Below are positions 21,460 to 32,429 of a stretch of 64,000 nucleotides of DNA, piece by piece (the first letter of the stretch is position 1; each line of letters begins with the position of its first letter). This DNA comes from Cyrtodaria siliqua. Lineage: Eukaryota > Mollusca > Bivalvia > Adapedonta > Hiatellidae. The DNA is taken from positions 23,479 to 87,478 of the forward strand of contig JAWPHD010011037.1 in the NCBI GenBank assembly GCA_037043455.1. The letters are read 5' to 3'. The notes beneath the pieces are model-generated. The model made no database searches. It was not told the origin of the DNA and was given only the letters and a program-made list of their open reading frames with translations. The position numbers and the translations under genes were made by a program.

Positions 21460-22440
21460 TTAGGACATGATATTCTCAGAACTATGCATGTACTGTGTAC
21501 AATTTAAAAATTGCGTTGGAAACCGATGGGTGTTTAATAATAATATATTTTGGCAGTTTAGAAATACTTTATATAATCGTCGTGTAAACACTAAGCAAGC
21601 TGTCCTATTATCTGTCAATTTCATAATACTGTGATAAAAGTCACTATTATAATACAACCTGTAACACCACCGTTTGTTTAGTGCTGTGTGGCGGCTATAA
21701 AAGTCGCCCCGACTTCAAATCAGTAGTGTTATTACTTACTGGTCCTTTGGGATCGTAAAGCCAAATATGTCTGGATTTAAAGTAGAATACCGCTTAAGCC
21801 GCTGCTAGAGGGTTTGAGAGGTGTTGCAACTACTTTTTCTCTCTTGTTTGTATTTGTTGCTTCCAAAGTCTTTTACCTTATTAATTGTTACATTGCACAG
21901 TTTTCAGGAATTATTACATGAATTGTTTTTGTTTTTTTTGGTAAAACTCTAAGGCAATAGAAACATATAGGTTTAACATTTGAAAATAGCATGCAACAAA
22001 TTAAATATGTTATTTGAACCGAACTACGTTAAAGCGGATTTTTTTGATTTTTTAATCCATCAGTTCTAAATGACAGTTTTACATATTAATTACATTCCGT
22101 TTTTTTAATGACAGTCGACTGAAGAAAAAATGTGAAACGTTATAAGTTTAACACCTCTTGTATAACTCTGTTACACAGCTCACACGCAAACCCTGAGGTG
22201 GAGTAAGACGCCTACAAGGGATGATTACAATGCTTTCTAATTATTTGAATAGTCGAGCGCTAAAAATCCAAAGAGCATTTATAGGCTCGCATCTTGTGGT
22301 ATGAATAATGCATAGGAGATATATACATGTATATACTTATCATATAATGATGTATATAATTGATAACGCCTAGTTTTCTTATAGTTGGACGCAGGGTACG
22401 TATTCGACGTTTTTTTGCCGGATATAACAAAATATGGACA
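21460..22440. other. Intron sequence with no recognised element
   Basis: No gene or element recognised. A short GT-rich tract with GCGGCTATAAAAGTCGCC (about 21690-21710) forms a weak hairpin. Confidence 0.35.
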
Positions 22441-22457
22441 TGGCTGAATTATAACGT

Positions 22458-22870
22458 TTGTCAGTTGTCATAAAGCGCATATTTCATGAGGCCGAAACAA
22501 TGTTTTCTTTCAAACACTCACTTAATCGTGATAGTAACACCATTCCATTACACTACTACTTCGGACAAAGAAACCTTCAAATACTACACACTAGACTGCG
22601 TTTAAACTGCAGTTCCCTCAACAACGACATGTTTTCAAAAAACATGGTCGGTTCGCCTTTGTGTACTTGTGGGCTCGTAGAAAACGCTGAACATTTCTTT
22701 TTTAACTGCAATAAGTACACGATATAAGACAGGTATTGCTAAATTCAATTACCCGTTTACCAAACACTACGCTGAAAACACTTCTCTTTGGAGATGAAAA
22801 TGTATCCTACGACACAAACATACTTATCTGCAGCGCGGTACACAATTATATAAAAAACTCAAAACGATTA
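22458..22870 (+). mobile_element. LINE C-terminal remnant (zinc-knuckle-like end of a reverse-transcriptase protein)
   Basis: The frame at 22458-22727 encodes LQILHTRLRLNCSSLNNDMF, then SPLCTCGLVENAEHFFFNC and NKY. The C-x-C-G-x-x-E-x-x-x-H-x-x-x-x-C block followed by a Tyr is the conserved tail of many non-LTR retroelement proteins. Upstream reverse transcriptase is absent, so the copy is 5'-truncated. It stops shortly after the motif. Confidence 0.75.
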
Positions 22871-23615
22871 ATCTAGTAGTTCGGTTCATTCGTTCTGTTG
22901 TTGTATTCTCAAACCGGCAGCACCCCGTCCCATGTGTCAATCCCCACTTACCCCAATTTCAAGCAACGATATAACATGACAACTGGATTGTATTACCTTT
23001 CAGTCGATTTAACATTTCAAGTCGTTATTTTTTTCTTTCGTTTTGTATGCCTTATTACTCTACTATCTTACGTTTCTTTCACTAAATTGAATAAGCTATT
23101 CTGGAATATGTAAAAACTATTTTTGTTAGCACTACTCATTGCTCATAAACACTTTCGGAATTTATATTACAAACATCAAATTACTGCTGTTAAACATGCC
23201 ATCAATTGTGTACAATTATTATCATGCCTAGGAGAAGAACATCATCAGTAATTTACTTTCGTTCTAATCCTTTTTCTTCTATTGTGTACAAATACTATGT
23301 TGTAAGAACATGCGAAATAAAATATGTTTAAACCAAAGCGTATATTTTATTGTTAGTCGGCCGCAAGATATATATTTAGGACTTTTATGGTAACAAAGAA
23401 AACAGTTCTAACTATCATCACTTGTCATCGTAAAATATTTACTTACTAGGTAAATGTTTTACATAAACGTGATACTATGTTGAAAAATATGCCAGTTTAT
23501 TGTGTTCGTACTGAATACGTTCAAATAAAAATCGATTAAGCTATGCTAAGTATTAAGGAATATATAGATTTATGTTTTCATATAAACATGTTCCTCCACA
23601 ATAGGAGTGACTTAC

Positions 23616-23759
23616 CGCAGTGTATTTCATCGCTGTTGTCAAAACAGTCTTTAATCGTATCGCAAACATAGATGGTAAGTATAATGTCTCCACTTTCACA
23701 TGTAAAATACATATATTGGTCAACCAGCATACTTGCATCATGTGCTTCTGGCAGTTTGA
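23616..23759 (-). CDS. Exon: LDLa module lacking the first and third cysteines
   Basis: Acceptor TTGTTTTAG before 23759, donor GTAAGTCAC after 23616; 144 bp, phase 1 to 1. The product begins [14 protein letters not shown], a linker with no Cys, then reads [18 protein letters not shown] and [15 protein letters not shown]. Cysteines 2, 4, 5 and 6 of the LDLa scheme are present; 1 and 3 are absent, as in exon 16079-16192. The Phe before Cys 2 and the calcium cage DCFDNSDE are intact. This is the first LDLa module after the lectin domain, joined to it across a 5.3-kb intron. The parallel loss in two modules suggests they arose from one another or share a four-cysteine design. Confidence 0.85.
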
Positions 23760-24483
23760 CTAAAACAAATAAAACATTATACATACAGGGTATACAAATT
23801 GTGTATCCTTGTTAAAGTTCGACCCTAAACTACATTACACGATGTTTCCTTTTTTCAGGATGCTAACGTTTTGAGGAAGCAAAAGGAATATGAATACTAA
23901 AGGGCACAAAACAAATGCAACTCGGTAATTTCCGCTATATACTGTATATATAAAATGCACTGTTATGGCTACATTAGACTTTTCTTTTCGACAGAAATCC
24001 TTAAACAACACATAGAATACCAAAGAGTATCTCTTCAAAGTTTCAATAATGACAGAATACACGTTTGACTTAATCAGGTTTTCAAACTTAGGATGTACAA
24101 TTTTGCAATCTCTTTACATTAAATACAGTTCTGAAATGGCTCAAATTTTCAAAGCGGAAACCATGTATGAACATCGGTTTACAAAGTGTACAGTGCTTAA
24201 AACGTCTACAACAGCACAGTTGTGTCCTTTCTCTAACTACCTGCAACCTTTGTTTTTACATACAATCTTGGGATTACTATGGAATATTACGTGAAATTAA
24301 GTGTGCCCTCTTGTATAGAAATAGGATAATATTGTTTTACCAGATTGTAACATGTACCTGTCCTGTCTTGGCATTTGCTTTTAGATTATATATATATATA
24401 TATGTGTCAATTCGCTAGCGGAGGTTGAAAGGTTGAGTACTGGTTATAACTCTAGCGTGCACCAAACCTCACTCTTATCCTAT

Positions 24484-24622
24484 AGTTGCAAGATTGTTAA
24501 GACATTACGTTGTAAACCTTCGCCTCTCATAGCTTCGGGTTCGAATCCCACTGGGAGCTCGACCAGTAAGTGAGGAAGTGTCGATACTTACGGATGACGG
24601 GAGGTGTACAGTACAGGTTCTA
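24484..24622 (+). mobile_element. tRNA-headed SINE, truncated, joined to an antisense Penelope-like element tail
   Basis: TTGCAAGATTGTTAAGAC is a decayed A box and GGTTCGAATCC (24538-24548) a perfect B box of the RNA polymerase III promoter. The body (CCCACTGGGAG, AAGTGTCGATACTTACGGAT, GGGAGGTGTACAGTAC) matches the SINE at 33890-34077. At GGTTCTA the sequence switches to the Penelope-like tail in the opposite orientation. Confidence 0.7.
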
Positions 24623-26832
24623 GGGTGCACCAAACCTAACACATACCCTACTGTCATCCCAATAAAACGGGACAGTATAAATAAAGAAATTCCCGCCTTG
24701 AAATATTCTCTAACCAACAAGGAAACATTAATAGGCAAAATAAGTAAAACACACAAAGAAGGTACTTTTTGACTTGGCAGAAGCCAGAGCAACAAGAGAA
24801 TAAACCATTGAGGGCACGACAAGACAAGACTGCAGACAAACATCAAACGTCATCGTCCTTTTGGGTTTTAGGTAGGCGTCATCATAGGGTCCACATCCTG
24901 TCCGGTCATCGCACAATTACAGAGGAAAGCATAGTGGCGAACTGTACCAAGCATGCAGTGCGTTGTAAAATGATAGGGTCATAACTTCTTTTGATAAACC
25001 TTTTAACAAAGATAGTATGACAGTGGTCATGACCAAGGATCTTACGAAGTTTGTAAATCACGTCACCATAGAAGTCAGGTCCTTGTCGCAGAAGAGTTCT
25101 TAAAATACTTATATATTTGGCAAGAATATCGGGGTTAAGATAATAAAATTTTGCAAAGGTTTTGCGAAGTTTATGTTAACGGTAGCCCTGATGGCGTAGC
25201 TTTTTAGTAATACAAAGATTACGAATATTAAAGTCCTCAACTCGAGTACAAGCTCTAGAAAAATTAAAAAGTTGAGACACATAGACCTCATAAGAAGTTG
25301 CTCGGGGAACATCGCCATCTAAATGGAGGTAATTAACAATATCAAAATTAAAATCATCTCTCGTCATAGATTTTCTAATTATTTATCCATTCAATGGAGA
25401 GATCTAAATCGAGAAAAGAAGCGTTAGTATCAGAACTATTAGCTTCGTTAAGTTGAAGTTCTTTAGGGTATATCATTAACCATAGTGGAAAAGAATGTCA
25501 ATGTCCAAAATGGCATTCAGATACCGAGATACCGAGAGGCGTCATTAAAGGCTTCAATAACATCTGCCTGGGTATCTGGTGAAAGACTCAACATGAAATA
25601 TCTTTCATAGCAATATAAAAACAAATCTGCGACAAGTGGTGCACAGTTCGTACCCATAGGGATACCAGGAATTTGTCTATAAACGTTCATTCGAAGATAA
25701 TATCTAATAGGAGGATGAGTGCTTCACAAACTTCTTGGCAAGTCCACATAGTGTAATTGTCTAAACTGCCGTTAGTAAAAAAACGCTTTAATATTATTAC
25801 AGGCCAATCATGTAGTATTTTCTTTATCGAGTTTTCTTTTAATAAGATCAATAAGCTTGTCTTTGATAAGGTAATATGGTAAGGTTGTATATAGTGCAGA
25901 GAAGTCATATTAGGTGCTTATAGATGTAACTTGACGTTTATTGTAAATTTTATCAAGAACGTCCCCTGAATTTGTAATAGACAAAAACAAATTAATCCCA
26001 GAGTTTTCATAAGTTTTAGCACAATATTGTTTCACGTGATCTTTAACGACAGTAAGACAAAAAGTTAAAAGTTTGGAGATGTTGGTGGTGGTGCAGGCAC
26101 TAACATTTGAAACAAAGCGGGCATTATACGGATTTTTATGTAATTTAGGAATCCAGTACGTAGTAGGTAGTTTTTTATCCACTTAAGTTCTGCAATATGT
26201 CTAGCTTTTATTTTAAAGCTTTTAGTAGCATCATTATCATAAATTATATATTCAACCGGTTGAACAGTAACGTTACTAAAAGTATGACCTGACTGACGAA
26301 CGTGTTGGTACAAGTAATTTTTTAACTTTTTAGGATCACCTGCATTATATTTGTGTTCACAAAATCAAACTTTTAAAGATCGACCTGTTTGTCCAACATA
26401 TTGTATACCGCAACGTGGTGCATTTCAAGTCAAAACATAAATGACGTGAGATGTACGTCAGTCAACATTTGAAGCTAGATATACATTAAACATTCTATCA
26501 TTAACAACTGATTTAATGGTGGACTTGCAAGATAAAAAATTGCAACAACTGCACCTCTTAGCATTTCACTTATTAATAGAGGGAAACACCCTGCGTCTAG
26601 CATGAACTAAACGATTTCTGAAAGGAGACTTTATATGGTATTTCTTCAGAACAGGTGATCCTAGAGGAGTAACTGAAACTTTTGAGCCATTATTAAAAAT
26701 CCTGGTAATATTATTAGAAGGAACATGAAACGAAATTGCCGAATAAAGATTTGAAGGTGTAAGGCGTTTATATGGTTTAGTTCTAAGAAACAGTCATGAT
26801 GCTACACATGTCAAGAAGTTGATTTTGAGTTA
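24623..26832 (-). mobile_element. Penelope-like retroelement, GIY-YIG-first (Naiad type), internally deleted and inactive
   Basis: Read leftward, the frame 26832-26190 encodes the endonuclease part: a Cys-rich block (RCSCCNFLSCKS), then SHVIYVLT and QYVGQTGRSLK, the GIY-YIG core, with FCEHKYNAG and ELKWI after it. It has five in-frame TGA codons (26796, 26568, 26460, 26427 and 26367, upper coordinates) and no TAA or TAG. At about 26182 the frame changes and the sequence jumps to mid-protein reverse transcriptase: KLPTTYWIPKLHKNPYNARF, then SLDNYTMWTCQEVCEALI (25800-25710). Further frames carry a decayed PMGTNCAP-like catalytic neighbourhood, DDFNFDIVNYLHLDGDVPRA and the C-terminal DFYGDVIYKLRKILGHDH. 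The last codons match the start of the dispersed tail at 4130, and the 3' tail fills 24623-24900. Endonuclease before reverse transcriptase is the permuted order described for Naiad/Chlamys Penelope-like elements. Over a kilobase between the two domains is missing, and TAA stops and frameshifts in the reverse-transcriptase half show the copy is dead. Confidence 0.8.
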
Positions 26833-26849
26833 ATATCACGCCAAATTAT

Positions 26850-27715
26850 AAATACCTACTTCCACAATGTATGTTATATGTTATTTAGTGTGAATAGGCA
26901 TTTTTTCTGTAGAATCTGTCCTTTGAATAAATTATCAACATACCTCGTAAACATGTATTTTTAAATTAAGTTTGAAATCCAATTATTGTTGAAATGAAAA
27001 TACTCAGTTTTACTTTTTCATATTAAATATAACATATTTAAATCTATTTCCTGTTTTATAGTACATGTAGTGCTTAGATTTTATTTTTATTAATCATAAT
27101 TTTAGAGATTTTGATAGATACAATTCCATATGTATAACCATTCTGCTAAACATGCCAGATATAAATATACTGAAAGTCTCTCAAAACCAAAGCTATCATT
27201 CGTTATTCGTATACAACTACAGAATAATTATTTGTTGTACTTATTTGAACTTTGACCCCCAGTTTACGTACTATAAAATTGACATTATGTAACGCATTTT
27301 AGTTCTTATACAGTATCCAAATATTTTAGACCAGCTATATACATATCTGGATGGCAATTGATAATATACTCCAATTAGGATTGACTATTTTGAACTTGAC
27401 CAGGCTGGCATCCACCCCTATCGTGATTGGACTTCTATAAAGACATTCTACCCAAAAAATATAATCAAACGTTGTGTTGGGGCCGTTGGACGGCATGCTA
27501 GATATCAAATGCAATACTAAGCTTTGTCGCTTTGGTCTATTGTCCAGCACAAGACATTCCTGGATTTTGGGGGGAAAAAAGTCTTAAATACATCTATAAA
27601 TCTATATCTATTGTTTCAAAAACTAAACCTCGTTCAGATCATGAATACGAATTTATGTGATATCTAAATGTATAACGTTTAAACTAGTTGTTGAATATAA
27701 AACATTTAATGTTGA
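26850..27715. other. Intron sequence with no recognised element
   Basis: AT-rich, nothing recognised. Confidence 0.35.
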
Positions 27716-27717
27716 GA

Positions 27718-28350
27718 ATTCTTTATACCTTCATTTAACATGGTAACGTAAATTACGGCAACGTAGGTTTAATAACATAGATATCCAAGGTCTAAACGTA
27801 AGGTGAAACAAAAGGGTATATTCTAAAAAGCATAACTAATGTTTAACCATCAATGATGTCTAAAGGAATGTTGCAGCAAACCTTTAGTAGGGTACTGGTT
27901 GACTTTTTTCTGGTTTTCTTGTGTAGTAGAACTCAGTTGGGTTGTATGTATATAAATAGGGTTATAAGCGTGTTACTACTGTTTCGCCGGAGAGGTAGCT
28001 TTTATGGCGATATCAATAGGGCGTCCGCTTCACAATCATGCAAGGGAACCCGAGTTCAAACCCGCTGAGTGCCTTAATATTTGTGTATTTTTTCCCGTCC
28101 GATTACATTTGTAACACGTGGAAAATAGAAAATTATTTAAAAAACACAAAATCAAACGGAAATTACACGAAGCAAACATTGTTTACATCATGGAATAATT
28201 TTCGGATATAAAATCTTTAATTTTCTTAATTTCTTAAGTCCAAATCTTCATTTAACAAGGTAATGTAAATTTCGGTAACGTATGTTTTACAACGCCAGTA
28301 TCCAAGGTATAAAAATGAATGAAACGAAAGTTTGCTTTATAACAAGCATG
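27718..28350. repeat. Direct repeat of about 110 bp flanking a tRNA-like insertion
   Basis: CTTCATTTAACATGGTAACG ... AACGTAGGTTTAATAACA ... TATCCAAGGTCTAAACGTAA (27728-27805) recurs as CTTCATTTAACAAGGTAATG ... AACGTATGTTTTACAACG ... TATCCAAGGTATAAAAATGA (28248-28318). Between them lies a tRNA-like stretch (27990-28075) with GAGTTCAAACCCG, a plausible B box. The A box is poor, so it is a SINE relic at best. Confidence 0.5.
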
Positions 28351-28659
28351 AACATTGAAGTAATTTTAAAAACTTATTCTTTACTCCCTACCTTTTTAGT
28401 CTCTAAAATGCAGTAAAATTAATTAGTTCGTTTATAGGTAAAATATTCTACATTCTGCAAAACGCTCAGCTCCACATTCTCAGAGCGCAGGCACATTGCA
28501 AAAGACTAATACATAATGGGATTTTGGAAAATAGGGTTTTAAAAATTCCCCCAAGGAGGGGAAGATTCACCTCATTAGCTTACAGCCTAAACACTGGTAA
28601 TTAGATTGATTGAGTTCGTTTGTTTGAATGGTATTTTACGTCATTTCTTTCACATGTTA

Positions 28660-28772
28660 GGCCATATAAGATGGCCGATTGCTTGTGGAAGAGGCAGACC
28701 ACTCCATGTTTCCTTGGTAGAACCAGTACTGTATACCTCCCGCCATCCGTAGGAATCGACACTTGATTGACA
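28660..28772 (-). mobile_element. Headless SINE fragment
   Basis: On the minus strand, GTGTCGATTCCTACGGATGG, CGGGAGGTATACAGTACTGG, TTCTACCAAGGAAACATGGA and GTGGTCTGCC match the body of the SINE at 33890-34077 and the fragment at 62843. The tRNA head is missing. The 74-residue ORF here is a reading of the SINE, not an exon. Confidence 0.65.
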
Positions 28773-29069
28773 AACGAATTCGTTTAATACGCCGCCTTTT
28801 GGCTGGTCAAAAGACGAAATCGGCGGTGTTTGTTGTGATGAGTTAGTAGATGTGAGCTCTAACCAAAATTGCAAGCAATAGCATATTTCTGTGAGTGCAG
28901 CCTAGATTAGCAATATACCTGTTATCGTTTTTGACTGTTAATAGATATTCGAACCTTAAATACGTTTTTTGCTGTATACTATATTTTTTTTGTGCATACT
29001 TGTGTTTAAAATTATTATATCTCTGCATTTTGGCGGTTGTTTGACACAAATAATAGTAAATCTACTTAC

Positions 29070-29227
29070 TTGTTTTGATAGTATCCGTAGTTGCAATTAC
29101 ACAAGCATGCACATATGGTCTAAAATATCCTCCACGGTCACATTCATCCACCGTCCAGCCCTCTGTACTCGTATCTGCTAATCGCATAAAGATACACTTT
29201 CCCGCAAGTGATGCTGTTGTAGAGTTC
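29070..29227 (-). CDS. Exon: C-terminal part of the C-type lectin domain
   Basis: Acceptor TTATCTTAAAG before 29227, donor GTAAGTAG after 29070; 158 bp, phase 2 to 1. Its first G completes the Trp codon (TG|G) left open by the exon at 45960-46050, giving the conserved TNW. It then encodes SLAGKCIFMRLADTSTEGW and TVDECDRGGYFRPYVHACVI. This matches the lectin-domain end: Cys, strand with Met, Gly-Trp, Cys near WND, then the hydrophobic-x-Cys last strand. The EPN-type sugar/calcium motif between NW and the first Cys is missing: only nine residues separate TNW from GKC. The usual WND is TVD. Canonical calcium-dependent sugar binding is therefore unlikely. An alternative acceptor twelve bases downstream (CAACAG) breaks the frame and was rejected. 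Confidence 0.82.
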
Positions 29228-29487
29228 CTTTAAGATAAATACGTATCACAAGAAAACAAAGTATTGGGTGATGTATGTTCAATCCCACGTTGAAGTAATA
29301 TAAACCTCTGTCATCAAGGATTTTATTCAAAGACGGACGGAAATTCCAAATAGAAACTTGATCTGCCGTGAATTTCATAACGTTTTTTTCTATTGCATTT
29401 CAATAAAAATTAAATCTTGATTTTGTTTGATTATAAATTATTTACATTATTTTCTATTCTTAGGCTACAAACGTATACTCTGGAGAC

Positions 29488-29568
29488 CGGACCCCGTCCC
29501 CGTCCCTACCTCCAACCCCCCTCCCCCCCCCCCCCCACACCACCACCCCGCACCCCCACCACCCACAG
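29488..29568. repeat. C-rich tract
   Basis: Almost pure C/A sequence with a run of 15 C near 29522-29536, followed by CCACC and CACCC repeats. Prone to slippage and to G-quadruplex formation on the minus strand. The proline-rich ORFs over it are artefacts. Confidence 0.85.
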
Positions 29569-29569
29569 C

Positions 29570-30322
29570 AGAGCTTATGGGATGGCGAGTTGTCCCTCGT
29601 CCGTCGTCCGTCCGTCGTCCGTTAACTGTTACCTCGTTAAGACGATAGGGCCTTCATTTTTCATCCAATCTTTACCAAACTTTAATATATTGTTAATATA
29701 AATGAAAGCTCTGTCAAATTCGAAAACCATCCATATTGAACCAGAAACAGCGGAGTTATGGCCTTTGGTTTAGTTAAAAATGCTATAATTTGCCTCGTGA
29801 ATACGATAAGGCCTTTCTTTTACATCCGATCTTTAACAAACCAGCTATATCAGACCAGTAACAGTAGAGTTATGGCCCTTGATTAGTTCAAAATGCTATA
29901 GTTTGCCTCGTTAAAACGATAGGGCCTTCATTTTACCAAAGTTTACCACATTGTTAATATCAATGGAAGTTCGGAGAAATTCGAAGACCAGCCAGATCGG
30001 ACCAGTATCAGCGGAGTTATGGCCCTTTCGTTAAAAATGCTATATTTTGCCTCGTTAATACGATAGGGCCTCCATTTTTATCTGATGTTTATCAAACTTT
30101 ATCAGATTTGTTTTGATTTCTTTTTATTATTATTTTTTTGATTTTTATAAGCTCTTATGGCCAAGTTCGAAAACCAGCAAGATCGGACCAGTAACAGCGG
30201 AGTTATGGCTCTTGATTTATTTAAAAATGTTATATTTTGCCTCGTTAAAACGGTAGTCACTTCATTGCTGTTATAGGAGCCATGTTAGCCAGTAGAGCTG
30301 GCCCTCTTCGGCCTCTTGTTTT
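29570..30322. repeat. Dispersed repeat with four internal units, ending in GGCCTCTTGTTTT
   Basis: Starts with a CGTCCGTCGTCCGTCCG block (29600-29620). It then repeats GCCTCGTTAANACGATAGGG, CCTTCATTTTT, CCAAACTTTA, AATTCGAAAACCANCCA and CGGAGTTATGGCCCTT in units near 29630, 29790, 29905 and 30045. It ends GGCCTCTTCGGCCTCTTGTTTT style at 30322, the reverse complement of the AAACAAGAGG start of the elements at 18036 and 63833. Another piece lies reversed at 40340-40530. Confidence 0.65.
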
Positions 30323-30659
30323 AAATTAAAACTGGGTTATCAATTTTCAAAATGGCAACCATAAATATTGAAAATTCTAATAATTAAAATGTGTTTTGAT
30401 TATCTGTGTGTTAGAAAGCAATACAACTGTTGATGTATTTACAATAATATTCTTGTGGGGTTAAGGGTTTTACATAACTCGGTTGTGCATAATTTGTATT
30501 TAGCCTAACGAATAAACAGTATTTATGTTCTTATTCCCAGTTCATTATCATCTTTATTGGTGACAGTTATTTTTTTAGTAAGCCATTCATCGTGAAACTT
30601 TAAATATACATGCCTTGACTTGGTAAACAATACATCACAATACAAGAGGACTTGGTAAT

Positions 30660-31135
30660 ATGCATTTGTCAGTAGGTGTTGCATGCATAGAGATACCCCT
30701 TATGGATGGTTCACGGATCCAGCTTATCGTTACAATAGTTGCATTCACATAGAGATGGTTCACCTTTCCTATTTACCGTGGCGTTAGGTTGCATGCACAA
30801 AGAGACTCAGTATGGTTCATGGTACCAGTGTGTCGACCTACATGATACCAGGTTCAGGATGAATGCACAAAGAGACCCATTATGGTTCACGCTACCAGTG
30901 TGTCGTATACTACACGATACCAGTTTGAGGTTAGATGCACAGCGAAGCCCATTATGGTTCATGGTACCAGTGTGTCGTATACTACGCAATACCAGTTTGA
31001 GGTTGCATGCACATAGAGACCCATTATGGTTCATGGTACCAGTGTGTCGTATACTACGCAATACCAGTTTGAGGTTAGATGCACAGAGAGGTCCATTGTG
31101 GTTCATGTGTCATACACAATACCAGTATTTAGAAT
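30660..31135. repeat. 72-bp minisatellite
   Basis: Units start GAGGTTAGATGCACAG at 30927, GAGGTTGCATGCACAT at 30999 and GAGGTTAGATGCACAG at 31071: exact 72-bp steps. Each contains CCCATTATGGTTCATGGTAC, CAGTGTGTCGTATACTAC and AATACCAGTTT. Weaker units extend left to about 30680. As 72 is divisible by three, all frames stay open, which explains the 132- and 99-residue ORFs here. The same unit appears at 41430-41810. Confidence 0.9.
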
Positions 31136-31139
31136 GAAC

Positions 31140-32362
31140 GTGAAATTGGAAGTAGCAGTAGCTACTGTTACTACTACGGCCAGCAGTAGGAGCAGTAGCA
31201 TTAGTTACAGTTAGCAGTAGCAGTAGTTAATGCCAGCAGTAGCAGCAGTAGTTACTGCCAGCAGTAGGAGCAGTAGCAGTAGTTACTGCCAGCAGTAGCA
31301 GCAGTAGTAGTAGTTACTGCCAGCAGTAGCAGCAGTAACGGTAGTTACTGCCAGCAGTAGCAGTAGCAGTAGTTAATGCCAGCAGTAGCAGCAGTAGCAG
31401 TAGTTACTGCCAGCTGTAGGAGCAGTAGCAATAATTACTGCCAGCAGTAGCAGCAGTTACTACGAGGAGTAGCAGCAATAGCAATAGTAACACTGTCAGC
31501 AGTAGCAGAAGTAGCAGTAGTTACTGCTAGCAGTAGCAGTAGGAGCAGTAGCAGAAGTTAATGCCAGAAGTAGCAGAAGTAGTAGTAGTTACTGCCGGCA
31601 GTAGGAGCAGTAACGGTAGTTACTGCCAGCAGTAGCAGCAGTAGCAGTAGTTAATGCCAGTAGTAGCAGCAGTAGCAGTAGTTACTGCCAGCTGTAGGAG
31701 CAGTAGCAGTAGTTACTGCCAGCAGTAGCAGTAGTTACTACCAGGAGTATCAGCAATATCACTAGTAACTGCCAGCAGTATCAGAAGTAGCAGTAGTTAC
31801 TGCCAGCAGTAGCAGTAGGAGCAGTAGCAGTAGTTAATGCCAGCAGTAGCAGCAGTAGTTACTGCCAGCAGTAGGAGCAGTAGCAGTAGTTACTGCCAGC
31901 AGTAGCAGCAGTAGTAGTAGTTACTGCAAGCAGTAGTAGCAGTAACGGTAGTTACTGCCAGCATTAGCAGCAGTAGCAGTAAATAATGCTAGCAGTAGCA
32001 GCAGTAGCAGCAGTAGCAGTAGTTACTTCCAGCTGTAGGAGCAGTAGCAATAATTACTGCCAGCAGTAGCAGCAGTTACTACGAGGAGTAGCAGCAATAG
32101 CACTAGTAACACTGTCAGCAGTAGCAGAAGTAGCAGTAGTTACTGCCAGCAGTAGCAGTAGGAGCAGTAGCAGTAGTTAATGCCAGCAGTAGCAGCAGTA
32201 GTAGTTGTTACTGTCAGCAATAGCAGTAGTTACTGCCAGCAGTAGGAGCAGTAGCAGTAGTTACTGACAGCAGTAGGAGCAGAAGCAGTGGTTACTGCTA
32301 AATACTGCCTGCAGTAGCAGCACTAGCAGTAGATACTGCCAGCAGTAGCAGCAGTAGAGCAC
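31140..32362. repeat. Trinucleotide-rich array (CAG/TAG words, GCAGTAGCAGTAGTTACTGC)
   Basis: About 1.2 kb built from CAGTAGCAG words with a higher-order phrase GCCAGCAGTAGCAGCAGTAG / CAGTAGTTACTGCC recurring every 30-70 bp. A 400-bp superunit seems to repeat: GTTACTACGAGGAGTAGCAG occurs near 31457 and 32071. The array lies inside the 16.7-kb intron of the lectin gene. Confidence 0.9.
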
Positions 32363-32429
32363 CATCTCATCGCAAGTATGTTTTCTTTGCGTAAGTATGT
32401 TTTTCCTCTATTCCCACCATCATGTTTAA

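Noticed and set aside
28650..28874. 74-residue minus-strand ORF near the lectin exon, first considered an additional exon
   Set aside because: Its sequence matches the SINE body at 34010-34065 and 62843-62890.
30739..31137. 132-residue ORF and its 99-residue antisense partner with visible internal repeats
   Set aside because: The 72-bp minisatellite period is divisible by three, so the same peptide repeats on both strands. This is a by-product of the array, as at 41484-41818.
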